Shown: positions 1 to 8,955 of the stretch, piece by piece
Layout: every line of letters starts with the position of its first letter
Position numbering within the stretch: the first letter of the stretch is position 1
Assembly (NCBI GenBank): GCA_001769505.1
Contig: MEOF01000010.1
Span: 1-35,843, forward strand
DNA length: 35,843 nt
Direction: 5' to 3'
From: Bacteroidetes bacterium GWF2_33_38
Lineage (GTDB): Bacteria > Bacteroidota > Bacteroidia > Bacteroidales > GWF2-33-38
Translations under genes and position numbers: made by a program
The notes under the pieces: model-generated
The model's database searches: none
What the model was told of the DNA's origin: nothing
The model's input: only the letters and a program-made list of their open reading frames with translations

Positions 1-1833
1 ATATATGCCGACAACATAGAAGTAAACCACAGTTCGTTCAGCAACCTAAGCGTATTGAACGAAATGCGAGTAGGCGGAAACACCATGATACTGAAATCAG
101 CATTAAACGCCGACCAGCAAGTAGAAAACAGATTTTATACCGAATCGGGAAATTTATTGATACAAGATGGCGAAAACGGCTTTCACAGTTTGCTTAACCC
201 ACTAAGCGGAAACGTAGGAATAGGAACAGCCGACCCAATTGAAAAACTCGATGTAAATGGCAATGCCAACATACGCGGAACGCTCTACGTACAAGATGGC
301 GTAATAATAGGACAGCGAGTAAACAGCGACTTGGTAGAAAGCGTTGAAATAATATCGGAACGAGCCGAGTTAGAAGAACTTGATGTAGAACTAGAAATAA
401 GAGCAGGCAGAATTAATACTGGAGATTTGGACTTAGAAAATCTGCGAGTAGGAAATTTTTTGAATATCGACGGAATCAACAGCAAAATAAGCTCTGAGTC
501 AGGAATCATAAGTTTCGACGACGATAACATAACAACTACTGGAAGCATAAGTGCCGAAAGTATGAACGTAAGCACCGCTAATTACGAAACCATTCAAGTT
601 GACGAAGAACTCAGAATAGGAACCAATACCTTAATACTATCATCAACACAAGGAGAGGCGGGCTCAGAAAATTCAATACGAACCGAAACAGGCGATTTGA
701 AAATACAAAGCGAAGCAGATAATAATTACAATACCATTATAAATTTTAAAAACGAAGGAAAAGTAGGAATAGGAACAAATAATCCACAAAAAAAATTACA
801 TTTAAAAACCTTTATTCCTTCGACAACAGCAGGAGGCGGAGAAATTGGAGGTGTTGGTTATGAATACGGAGGAACAATACGAATTGAAAATGAAGTTGAA
901 AATGGAACCACTTCGATTTGGGATTTAGAACCCATTGCAAATGCTTACACAATGTATCCCAATAAGTTTAGAATTGGCACGCCCGACAACCCTGTAATTA
1001 CATTAGTTGATAATGGCAAAATGGGAATAGGAACCACCGACCCAAAAGCAAAACTACATGTTGCCGGAAATGTAAAAATTGACGATTTGCCTGTTATAAC
1101 AGCTACTGATGCCAAAATGATTGTAGCCGACGAAAACGGAAATATTGGAACAAAAGAAATGACCGCACTTTGCGATGCCATTGTTTGCAATGGCGAAAAA
1201 GTAGGAATTGGTACAAGCCCAAACGCAATTTTTCATATCAAATCAGTTGGAACAGATCAAGGAGGTAATACTTTACCATTAATAGAAAACATAGGTTCGA
1301 AAGCCGCTGGATTCAAATTTAAAGCAGGAAATACCGATACATACTGGATTGTCAGTGCAACAGGAACAAGTAATGCTCAGGGGGCACAAAAATTTGTATA
1401 CCACTGCGACAGCATAGACATTATGACTTTGCAAAAGAACGGGAATGTAGGGATTGGGACAAGCTCACCAAGCGAAAAACTGACCATAAATGGGAACGTG
1501 AACATTAATAACAATACAATGATTTACGATGATGGTAGAATTTGGGCAAAAGAAATACGAGTAAAACCTGAAAATCCCTATACCGCCGATTTTGTATTCG
1601 AAACGAATTACAAACTTAAATCGTTAAGCGAAGTAGAGAATTACATAAAAGAAAACAAACACCTACCCGATGTACCTTCGGCTAAAGAAATAGAAATAGA
1701 AGGAACCGATTTGCAAAAAATGACAGGAGTGCTACTACAAAAAATTGAAGAACTTACGCTGTATGTAATAACACTTCAAAAAGAAAATGAAGCAATAAAA
1801 AAGCAATTACATTTGTTAGAAAACAAAAATTAA
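1..1833 (+). CDS. Repetitive tail-fibre-like surface protein, 5' end outside the window
   Basis: The reading frame is open from base 1, so the gene starts upstream of the window; the TTG at 55 is only the first start-like codon inside it. At least 610 residues are visible. The motif VGIGTxxPxxKLxxxGNxxI recurs five times (near bases 210, 763, 1020, 1200 and 1445), and a longer unit with (L/M)R(I/V)G.NT.IL and RTE.GDL.IQ occurs twice. Such VGIGT arrays are common in long extracellular Bacteroidota proteins resembling phage tail fibres. The last 90 residues (FVFE.NYKL.SL.EVE.YIKENKHLPDVPSAKE) end in a Leu/Glu/Lys-rich coiled coil, a typical C-terminal module of this group that probably trimerises or folds the stalk (inference). 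It differs from the S74 endosialidase chaperone motif. No T9SS sorting domain is seen. A lipoprotein gene starts 6 bp downstream. Exact function unknown. Confidence 0.8.
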   Translation: MYADNIEVNHSSFSNLSVLNEMRVGGNTMILKSALNADQQVENRFYTESGNLLIQDGENGFHSLLNPLSGNVGIGTADPIEKLDVNGNANIRGTLYVQDGVIIGQRVNSDLVESVEIISERAELEELDVELEIRAGRINTGDLDLENLRVGNFLNIDGINSKISSESGIISFDDDNITTTGSISAESMNVSTANYETIQVDEELRIGTNTLILSSTQGEAGSENSIRTETGDLKIQSEADNNYNTIINFKNEGKVGIGTNNPQKKLHLKTFIPSTTAGGGEIGGVGYEYGGTIRIENEVENGTTSIWDLEPIANAYTMYPNKFRIGTPDNPVITLVDNGKMGIGTTDPKAKLHVAGNVKIDDLPVITATDAKMIVADENGNIGTKEMTALCDAIVCNGEKVGIGTSPNAIFHIKSVGTDQGGNTLPLIENIGSKAAGFKFKAGNTDTYWIVSATGTSNAQGAQKFVYHCDSIDIMTLQKNGNVGIGTSSPSEKLTINGNVNINNNTMIYDDGRIWAKEIRVKPENPYTADFVFETNYKLKSLSEVENYIKENKHLPDVPSAKEIEIEGTDLQKMTGVLLQKIEELTLYVITLQKENEAIKKQLHLLENKN

Positions 1834-1839
1834 TTTCAA

Positions 1840-2331
1840 ATGAAAAAATCAGTAATTTTTGTAATTGCCGTATTTCTTCTAGTTGGCAATGGTTGCCAAA
1901 AATATGAAGAGGGACCTTGGTTGAGTTTGAGAAGTAAAGAAAATAGAGTTGTTGGAACTTGGGTAGTTGATAAATATCATATTAATGGTGTTGATTCAAC
2001 AGAATTATATAATCAAAATAAAGTTATCGAATTTTTCCAATTTGAAGAATTGAAAGACGAAATAGGAGATATAAATATTTATGATAAAGATAAGAACGAA
2101 TTTCCGATAAAGGGAAGGTGGGATTTTGTGCTATATAAAGACGTTTTGTTTTTTTCAGTTTTCTTGAATGATGATTTAATACAAACATCAAACTTTTTAT
2201 TTACTTATAATAAACATGATTATTATGGTAAAATAATTAAACTAAAGGAAACAGAAATGATTCTTGAATTTGAAAATGAATATCCATATGATATAATTAC
2301 TAGGATTTGTTTTAAAAAAGTAGAATTATGA
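1840..2331 (+). CDS. Small lipoprotein, lipocalin-like family (paralog 1)
   Basis: 163 residues. The N-terminus is a lipoprotein signal: a Lys pair, a hydrophobic stretch, then the lipobox-like VGNGC with Cys19 as the probable lipidated residue. The mature start QKYEEGPWLSLRSKENRV, followed by GTWVVDKYHINGVDSTELY, is a pattern I recognise from uncharacterised Bacteroidota lipoproteins with a lipocalin-like beta fold. The GTW motif near the start of the barrel supports this loosely. The gene overlaps the next one by ATGA, so the two are translationally coupled. It probably sits on the inner face of the outer membrane or on the cell surface (inference). No substrate or partner can be named. Confidence 0.75.
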   Translation: MKKSVIFVIAVFLLVGNGCQKYEEGPWLSLRSKENRVVGTWVVDKYHINGVDSTELYNQNKVIEFFQFEELKDEIGDINIYDKDKNEFPIKGRWDFVLYKDVLFFSVFLNDDLIQTSNFLFTYNKHDYYGKIIKLKETEMILEFENEYPYDIITRICFKKVEL

Positions 2332-2813
2332 AAGATAAGCTAATTTATATAATTATAATCTTCTTCATTATATCATGTAAAAAATATGATGAGGGGCCTT
2401 TTATGAGTTTAACAAGCAAGAATAAGAGAATTGATGGAGTCTGGAGAGTTGAAACATTTAGTGTAAATGGAAATGATTCAACAGAATTATATTATGAAAC
2501 AACACCAGTTGGTATCTCATTATATGTGCACAAAGGAAAAAAGGATGTCTATACAAATTATACTGATAATCAGTTTTGGTTAGCTACAACTTTGGATAAT
2601 TATTTTGAGTCTTATGGTAATTGGAAGTTTTCTGATGATAAAAGAAAGTTAATAATTGATATTTACACAACAGAAGAAACTTTACCAATCTATTTCTTTG
2701 GGAAAGAGAAACATTCTGAATGGGAAATAACACGTTTAACTTGCTATGAACTCTGGGTTGAATCAATAATTGGTAATCAGTTATTGGAATATAAATTTGA
2801 AAAAAGATTTTAG
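2328..2813 (+). CDS. Small lipoprotein, lipocalin-like family (paralog 2)
   Basis: 161 residues. The signal segment ends at IISC (Cys17), followed by KKYDEGPFMSLTSKNKRIDGVW, clearly parallel to the upstream neighbour (KYEEGPWLSLRSKENRVVGTW). Both also share NGxDSTELY, and the DNA there is almost identical (gattcaacagaattatat in both). The pair is a tandem duplication; the C-terminal halves have diverged much more. The start ATG overlaps the upstream stop codon (ATGA). Role unknown; probably an outer-membrane-anchored partner of the neighbouring surface proteins. Confidence 0.75.
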   Translation: MKDKLIYIIIIFFIISCKKYDEGPFMSLTSKNKRIDGVWRVETFSVNGNDSTELYYETTPVGISLYVHKGKKDVYTNYTDNQFWLATTLDNYFESYGNWKFSDDKRKLIIDIYTTEETLPIYFFGKEKHSEWEITRLTCYELWVESIIGNQLLEYKFEKRF

Positions 2814-2814
2814 T

Positions 2815-4935
2815 ATGAAATATATAATTGTTTTTCTTACGCTAATTAATTTATCGTTAGATTGTATCTCGCAAAGTACAATTAATGAAGAAGAAAATTT
2901 AAAAAAATATTGGTATTATAGAGATAGGTTAAAGTATTTTGTATCTGTTGGAATAGAGCCTGGACAAAGCATTGTAGCGACTGAGCGAAATTTGTATGAT
3001 GGTGCGAAATTAGAGTTTGGACAAGATATGGTATTGTTCGGTTTTTATTTGGGAATGTTAGCTACAGAACATGAATTATTAAAAAGAAACAATCAAGATG
3101 TTACGAATACACTTTATGAATTGCAATGTGCATTGTTAGCATTTAAACGTTTAGATGAATGTGAAAGCAAGGCTCCTTATTATTTATCGGAAGATAAATT
3201 TGATGGTTTTTTTAGAAGAGACGATGTTCCCATTGATTTTATAGTAAATCATCCGGAATTAAATGATGGGCTTGAATCTACAGACATAATAAACTGGGAA
3301 AGCATATGTCATGAAGGCGTTTTGTATTGGGAGCCGGGCAAACCAGCTTTTGTAGATAAAATAGGCTCAACAGAATCATATGAAGATGATGGAAGTCTTC
3401 CAAAATATGAGTGGACAACAATGAGCCAAGATGAAGCTATTGGAGTATTGAATGGTTTAGCTTTAGTTAGTAAGTTTTTCCCCTCAGAAAGTTCATGGTA
3501 TGGTAATTTGGCAAGAACAATGGCAGGCAACATTGTTAATTATATACGTAATGAAAACGGACTGGGGCTAAGCCGATGGCATATTTACGATCCCAATGGC
3601 AACAAGATTGATAACGATCATGGTGGAAATGCGAATGCTTATGCTTATGGTTTTGCAAAAGCGGCACAAGCAATAACGGGGAAACCTTTAAGTGATTTTT
3701 ATGATTATTCTTTAGATTATTGTAGAGAGCTTATCTGGCATGAATTACAACTAGCTAATAATTTTGATTTTGAAAGTGGAGGTCCTATGGTGGCTACCTT
3801 AGCTGCAATTGGAGATTCTTGGCGATTAGTTATGTTTCCAATAGTTACTCCAATAAATACAACAAGAGAGGGATTAAATCTAGTAACATCCAGTCAAGAT
3901 TGGGATTCCTACTATTTATTGTTATGGAAAATATTACATGATAAAGATGCTGATATTGATATGACAAAAGCATTTAATCAATTAACATCAGCTCCTTGTA
4001 ATGGTCCATATTCATATTATGTTGAATTTGTTTCTCCTGAGTGGGCTGTTTATCAAAAATTTTGGCAAGGAAAAGATAGACAGCAAAATGGACGCTTTAC
4101 TATGGAAGTTGATCCTGATGGTTGTTTTGCAAAAGATTTTACTGGGAATTTCTCTGGGTTAGATTACATGTTATTATATAATCTTTATCATTTAGCAAAC
4201 GAAGGTAATTTACCCGATTATGTAAATTACATGGATAGAAAAGTTGCAGGAACAGTTCCTATAGAGACAGATTTCGGGGTAAATATTATTTGGGGAAGCG
4301 AAGAGCATCCTATTAATGTAATGGCATTTAATACCATCGAATCGAGTATGAAAATAAATGCACAAACACAAACAGGAACAGAAATGCCGGGTAATGTAAC
4401 TTACCGAGCCGGCAAAGAAATAATATTAACCGATGGTTTTGAGGCAAATGCGGGTGCAACATTTACGGCATATATCGAGCCATTTGCATGTCCATCAATC
4501 ACATGGAATAATTTTAAATCGCAAGACACAACAAGCGAAACCATATTGTATGCCGAAATGATAAACGCTTACGATAGCGCTATATCAGTACCCTATTCGG
4601 GCATTTATTACGACGATTATTACGAAAATATAGCTGATTACAATTTCAAAAACATGAGTCTTACGAGCGATTCAATTGTCGAGGAAGTTAATCAAGAATT
4701 AAGCGTTTCGTTATATCCAAACCCAAACAATGGTAATTTTGTATTGCAAATAAACCATTTGGGAAATAATACGGGACGCATTAAGGTAATTTCAACACTT
4801 GGCAATACGGTTTACAATTCGGTTGTTGACAACGAAAAATCAATAATTGATTTAAGTTCACAGTCAATCGGTATTTACATTGTTAAAGTCGAAATCGAAA
4901 ATTATATGTTTATCGAACGAGTTATAATTCAGTGA
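2815..4935 (+). CDS. T9SS-exported protein of unknown function with type A sorting domain
   Basis: I chose the ATG at 2815, one base after the upstream stop, because it begins a good signal peptide (MKYIIVFLTLINLSLDCISQ); an in-frame start at 2770 would put 15 unrelated residues ahead of it. The product is 706 residues. Residues about 25-480 form a large unrecognised domain rich in Trp, Tyr and acidic residues; it might be an alpha/alpha-barrel enzyme, but no catalytic motif is certain. Next comes a short segment, VTYRAGKEIILTDGFEANAGATF, of a kind often seen before sorting domains in Bacteroidota exoproteins. The last 80 residues (SLYPNPNNGNF ... GIYIVKVE) are a type A T9SS sorting domain, so the protein is secreted across the outer membrane and probably anchored to it. 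It converges on nth with only 11 bp between them. Confidence 0.8.
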   Translation: MKYIIVFLTLINLSLDCISQSTINEEENLKKYWYYRDRLKYFVSVGIEPGQSIVATERNLYDGAKLEFGQDMVLFGFYLGMLATEHELLKRNNQDVTNTLYELQCALLAFKRLDECESKAPYYLSEDKFDGFFRRDDVPIDFIVNHPELNDGLESTDIINWESICHEGVLYWEPGKPAFVDKIGSTESYEDDGSLPKYEWTTMSQDEAIGVLNGLALVSKFFPSESSWYGNLARTMAGNIVNYIRNENGLGLSRWHIYDPNGNKIDNDHGGNANAYAYGFAKAAQAITGKPLSDFYDYSLDYCRELIWHELQLANNFDFESGGPMVATLAAIGDSWRLVMFPIVTPINTTREGLNLVTSSQDWDSYYLLLWKILHDKDADIDMTKAFNQLTSAPCNGPYSYYVEFVSPEWAVYQKFWQGKDRQQNGRFTMEVDPDGCFAKDFTGNFSGLDYMLLYNLYHLANEGNLPDYVNYMDRKVAGTVPIETDFGVNIIWGSEEHPINVMAFNTIESSMKINAQTQTGTEMPGNVTYRAGKEIILTDGFEANAGATFTAYIEPFACPSITWNNFKSQDTTSETILYAEMINAYDSAISVPYSGIYYDDYYENIADYNFKNMSLTSDSIVEEVNQELSVSLYPNPNNGNFVLQINHLGNNTGRIKVISTLGNTVYNSVVDNEKSIIDLSSQSIGIYIVKVEIENYMFIERVIIQ

Positions 4936-4946
4936 TATAAACGCAT

Positions 4947-5585
4947 TTAATCTTTCTTTTCATAAAACATGCAAAATGCTGATATATTGCATGTTTCACA
5001 CTTGGGTTTGCGAGCTAAACAAACGTAACGTCCATGCAAAATCAACCAATGATGTGCTCGAGAAACTAAACTTTCAGGAATGTATTTTACAAGTTGTTTC
5101 TCTGCTTCGAGCGGATTTTTGGCATGTTGAGTCAAGCCAATTCGATTTGAAACTCTAAAAACATGTGTATCAACTGCCATTGCAGGTTTGTTGTAAACTA
5201 CCGAAACAATAACATTTGCTGTTTTTCGACCTACGCCGGGTAATTTTTGCAGGTCTGTAATGTTATCTGGAACTTTTCCTTCGAATTGTTCGACTATTCC
5301 TTTTGCCATTCCGAGCAAATGGTTTGCTTTATTGTTGGGATAAGAGCATGAGCGAATCAACTGGGAAATTTCATCGAGAGTCGCCGTCGCTAAGTCATAC
5401 ACGCTTGGATATTTTGTAAATAAGGCAGGTGTTAGCATATTCACTCGCTTGTCGGTACATTGAGCCGAAAGAATCACGGCAACCAACAATTCATATGCAC
5501 TTTTATAATGAAGTTCGGTATCAGCTTCCGGTTGATTTTTTTTGAAATAATCGATTATGTTATCGAATCGTTGTTTGCGTGTCAT
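4947..5585 (-). CDS. nth: Endonuclease III (DNA glycosylase/AP lyase)
   Basis: 212 residues, the usual length. It removes oxidised pyrimidines and cleaves the resulting abasic site in base-excision repair. The helix-hairpin-helix LPGVGRKTANVIV carries the catalytic Lys121, and AVDTHVFR carries the catalytic Asp139. The C-terminal [4Fe-4S] loop has Cys189, 196, 199 and 205 in the canonical C-x6-C-x2-C-x5-C spacing. It is the last gene of a minus-strand run and starts 2 bp after the LRR-barrel gene. Confidence 0.97.
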   Translation of the reverse strand: MTRKQRFDNIIDYFKKNQPEADTELHYKSAYELLVAVILSAQCTDKRVNMLTPALFTKYPSVYDLATATLDEISQLIRSCSYPNNKANHLLGMAKGIVEQFEGKVPDNITDLQKLPGVGRKTANVIVSVVYNKPAMAVDTHVFRVSNRIGLTQHAKNPLEAEKQLVKYIPESLVSRAHHWLILHGRYVCLARKPKCETCNISAFCMFYEKKD

Positions 5586-5587
5586 GG

Positions 5588-6790
5588 TTAAAAAGCTGAT
5601 ACAACTATAATTTTGAGATAACGGCTTGGTTCAATTCTATCGTCGGTGTCAGATGTGCTATTACTGTCGTCAACATAATTGTATCGAGTATTGGGACTGT
5701 TCAAAATAGCATCAGGGATAAGCGTAGTTTTATCTACATAAAGATATTCTAGATTCCGCAGTTTGTAGAGCGAATTAGGAACTTGAAGCATAACGCCACT
5801 GTTTGCAATATTTAATTCTAGTAAATATCCCAAATTTTCGATTTCGTTTGGTAAAAATTGCAAATTGTTTTTTCCAATTATTAAAAATCGAAGTTTAGGT
5901 AAGTAGCATAATTCGGTGGGAATTGAACTTATATTATTATATTCGAGTTCAAGTCTTTCGAGATTTTGTAAGAGTCCTATTTCAGAAGGAAGTGTCGCAA
6001 TTTTATTATGTTTAACCGACAAATGTTTTAACTTTTTTAATTGTGCAATTTCTTTTGGAATTTCAGTTATTTCGTTACCATCTAGAATGAGTTCTTCTAA
6101 ATTAGGCATACTAAAAACCTGATAAGGAATTTCGTGGAGTTTTTTGCGTTGAAGAACAAGTTTGCTTACGGTTGATGAATTTTTAACGGCATCTTCGATT
6201 GTAGTACATATTTGTTTGTCTCCTCCTATTTTTGTGGGATTTATAAAAATATTTGTTGTGAATTGGATATTTGTGTACGGAATATTTTTCGTTGGTATCG
6301 TGAAACGGCAACCAATGTGTACTGTTTTTTCCAATTCAACATCAACCCCAACCATAAATTCAGGGTACGATTTATACCCTTCGGTAATTATTTTACGTTC
6401 GCCTGATGCCGTTTGGCTATCGAGAACTTTGATATACGAATTGTATAAAATAGCATATTGTCCGCCAGCTTCTACATAAAGACCTTCTAACAATTTGAAC
6501 GTAGGCATAAATTGCAAATCGATAAAATTTATTCGATATTTCGTTGTTGTACCTTCGTTTGAACCTCTATTTGAAACTGATAAACCTAAATTAAGTGCAA
6601 ATCGTTTATTGATTGATGCCAAATAATTAAAACCAAAAACTGGTTGTGCAATTGTTTTTGTAAATATGGTGTCGATTCTTAAATGTGTAACATTAAGTCC
6701 AGCTTTGAACGAAAAGTTTATGGGAGTTTCTTGACTATAAATAATATTTACAATTAGAAATAAAAATATCGAAGCAAGATATTTTTTCAT
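5588..6790 (-). CDS. Outer-membrane beta-barrel domain fused to leucine-rich repeats
   Basis: 400 residues with a signal peptide (MKKYLASIFLFLIVNIIYSQ). Residues about 20-190 look like a small PorT/OmpA-type barrel, with alternating amphipathic strands such as FSFKAGLNVTHLR, RFALNLGLSVSNRG, GLYVEAGGQYAILYN and YPEFMVGVDVELE. Residues about 200-345 contain leucine-rich repeats of about 23 residues with the consensus LxxLxLxxNxIxxIPxEIxxLxxL. The C-terminus ends in Phe (VVSAF), as outer-membrane proteins often do, though the last 50 residues look disordered. The fusion is unusual: the LRR may be exposed on the surface or in the periplasm as a binding module. No enzymatic motif seen. It lies between the DPP11-like gene (3 bp) and nth (2 bp), so it is almost certainly co-transcribed. 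Confidence 0.72.
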   Translation of the reverse strand: MKKYLASIFLFLIVNIIYSQETPINFSFKAGLNVTHLRIDTIFTKTIAQPVFGFNYLASINKRFALNLGLSVSNRGSNEGTTTKYRINFIDLQFMPTFKLLEGLYVEAGGQYAILYNSYIKVLDSQTASGERKIITEGYKSYPEFMVGVDVELEKTVHIGCRFTIPTKNIPYTNIQFTTNIFINPTKIGGDKQICTTIEDAVKNSSTVSKLVLQRKKLHEIPYQVFSMPNLEELILDGNEITEIPKEIAQLKKLKHLSVKHNKIATLPSEIGLLQNLERLELEYNNISSIPTELCYLPKLRFLIIGKNNLQFLPNEIENLGYLLELNIANSGVMLQVPNSLYKLRNLEYLYVDKTTLIPDAILNSPNTRYNYVDDSNSTSDTDDRIEPSRYLKIIVVSAF

Positions 6791-6793
6791 GAT

Positions 6794-8944
6794 TTATTTT
6801 ATAATTGTCATCTCGTCGATTAAATGCGACGCTCCTGCAAATTTATCTACAATGAATAGTAAATATCTTATATCAAGAGTAATATTTCTACATTGATTTG
6901 GGTCGTACATAATATCACTCATGGTGCCTTCCCAATTTCTGTCGAAATTTACTCCAATCAAGTTTCCATCAGCATCAATTACCGGACTTCCTGAGTTTCC
7001 TCCAGTTGTATGATTTGAAGCCGTAAAACAAACCGGAACCGAACCATCAACCTCATATTGCCCGTAGTCTTTATTTATGTATAGTTCTTTCAATTTATCA
7101 GGCACATCGTAATCGTAAATTTCAGGATTATCTTTTTCCATAATTCCGTCTAGGTTTGTATAAAACTTATAATGTACGCCGTCACGAGGGTAGTAGTCGT
7201 CAACTTTTCCATATGTTACTCGCATAGTAAAGTTTGCATCGGGATAAAATATTTTATCGGATTGCATTTCCATCAATCCTTTCATGTAATGGCGGTGTAA
7301 CGAATCAATTTGATTGTTGATTGTTTCAAAATATGGTTTGACTTTTTCCATATACATTTCGATAAAACTGTTCGAAAGTTGGTACGCTGGGTCGTTTTCA
7401 AGTTTTTTAATCGATTTAGTGGTAAAATTATTTATAAAAGCGTTCGATTTTTCTTCGTTACTCAATACTGATTTTGAGTAAACAAAATCTGCATAAGCTT
7501 GGTAATCATTGTTGTATTTTGTCTCTATTAGCTTGTATATTTTTGGAAGAAATTCTGTCGGAACATTTTCTTTGTACATTTTCAATAGTGAAATAAAGAC
7601 TTTTTTATCGGTTGGCATATTGTAGTCTTTGAAAAAACTTTTAGATGTATTAAGCATGCTTTCTTTATTATTTTTAAGAGTCTCGGAGTTGTGAGTTTTT
7701 AGACGATTAAATTTATTCGAAAATTGTATAATTTCGATAGCTAATGCCGATTCGAAAAAATAGGTGAGAGCTAGATTATAAGGAGAGAGTTGGCTGTACA
7801 GCTTTTTGTATTCGGGAAGAATGTTTGCATACTTGGCTTTCAATTCTGGTGAAGAATTTGCCCATTTCGTAAAATCTTCTTCCAAGGCTTCCTTTTTTTC
7901 AATTGCATCGAGCTTTTTTAAACCGCGATTTTCACCAATCCATTTTTTCCAATAATTTGCAATACCTGCATATTTTGACGAATATTGAATTCGTACTTTG
8001 TCGCTTGCGTCCATATCTGCTTTCATAATTTCGAGGCGTTTTTCTCGAAGCTTAATTTGATGTGGGTTTTCATTTTCTGAAATCATTTTAACTGCATACG
8101 AAGTTAAATATTCGGTTGTGCTTCCTGGATAACCAAAAACCATAGTAAAATCGCCTTCTTTTACACCTTTCATCGAAATTGGGAAAAACTTTTTTGGTTT
8201 GTAAGGAACATTATCAGCAGAATACTCTGCGGGCTTGTTGTCTTTATCTGCATAAACTCTAAAAATTGAAAAATCACCCGTATGGCGTGGCCACATCCAA
8301 TTATCGGTATCGCCTCCAAATTTGCCAATTGCTGATGGTGGTGCTCCAACCAAGCGAACGTCTTTGTATTCTTCGTATATGAATAAGTAATAATTATTTC
8401 CTAAAAACATTGATTCAACGACTGCTAAATATTGATTTCCCTTGGTTGCTTGTTTAATCAGAGTGTCGATATTTGCACTAATTTTTTCGTGACGCATAAC
8501 TTCGGTCATAGTTTCGCTTACATCTTTTAATACTGCATCGGTTACTTCTTCCATTCGGACTAAAAATTTTACGCTTAAACCAGGATTTGAGAGTTCTTCT
8601 TCCTGACTCATTGCCCAAAAACCATTGGTTAAATAATCTTTTTCTACCGAGCTGTGTTTTTGAATAGTTCCGTAACCGCAATGATGATTTGTAATTAATA
8701 ATCCCTTTTCTGATACAAGTTCTCCAGTACAGCCTCCACCAAAAATAACAACGGCATCTTTTAAGCTGGCGTTATTTACACTGTAAATATCTTCAGCCGA
8801 TAATTTGCAACCCTTGGCTTGCATATCTTTAATTTTAAGCGTCTCAAGTAGAATTGGCAACCACATTCCTTCGTCGGCACGTAATTTTAAACTTGAAATG
8901 ATTATAAGTATAACTACTAATAAATACGAAATTATTTTTTTCAT
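6794..8944 (-). CDS. dpp11: S46 family dipeptidyl-peptidase, DPP11-like (Asp/Glu-specific)
   Basis: 716 residues, typical for S46 peptidases, which release dipeptides from oligopeptides in the periplasm. The signal peptide probably ends after LRA (residues 21-23). The catalytic triad motifs are TNHHCGYG (His, about 87-88), GGDTDNWMWPRHTGDF (Asp, about 220) and TGGNSGSPV (Ser651). Arg669 lies exactly 18 residues after the catalytic Ser in NFDRNWEG. In Porphyromonas gingivalis the same offset (Ser655/Arg673) gives DPP11 its preference for Asp/Glu at P1, whereas DPP7 has Gly there. So I call this DPP11-like; the specificity follows from family knowledge. It fits a peptide-fermenting or amino-acid-scavenging metabolism. 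Confidence 0.93.
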   Translation of the reverse strand: MKKIISYLLVVILIIISSLKLRADEGMWLPILLETLKIKDMQAKGCKLSAEDIYSVNNASLKDAVVIFGGGCTGELVSEKGLLITNHHCGYGTIQKHSSVEKDYLTNGFWAMSQEEELSNPGLSVKFLVRMEEVTDAVLKDVSETMTEVMRHEKISANIDTLIKQATKGNQYLAVVESMFLGNNYYLFIYEEYKDVRLVGAPPSAIGKFGGDTDNWMWPRHTGDFSIFRVYADKDNKPAEYSADNVPYKPKKFFPISMKGVKEGDFTMVFGYPGSTTEYLTSYAVKMISENENPHQIKLREKRLEIMKADMDASDKVRIQYSSKYAGIANYWKKWIGENRGLKKLDAIEKKEALEEDFTKWANSSPELKAKYANILPEYKKLYSQLSPYNLALTYFFESALAIEIIQFSNKFNRLKTHNSETLKNNKESMLNTSKSFFKDYNMPTDKKVFISLLKMYKENVPTEFLPKIYKLIETKYNNDYQAYADFVYSKSVLSNEEKSNAFINNFTTKSIKKLENDPAYQLSNSFIEMYMEKVKPYFETINNQIDSLHRHYMKGLMEMQSDKIFYPDANFTMRVTYGKVDDYYPRDGVHYKFYTNLDGIMEKDNPEIYDYDVPDKLKELYINKDYGQYEVDGSVPVCFTASNHTTGGNSGSPVIDADGNLIGVNFDRNWEGTMSDIMYDPNQCRNITLDIRYLLFIVDKFAGASHLIDEMTIIK

Positions 8945-8955
8945 TTTATCTCTGA

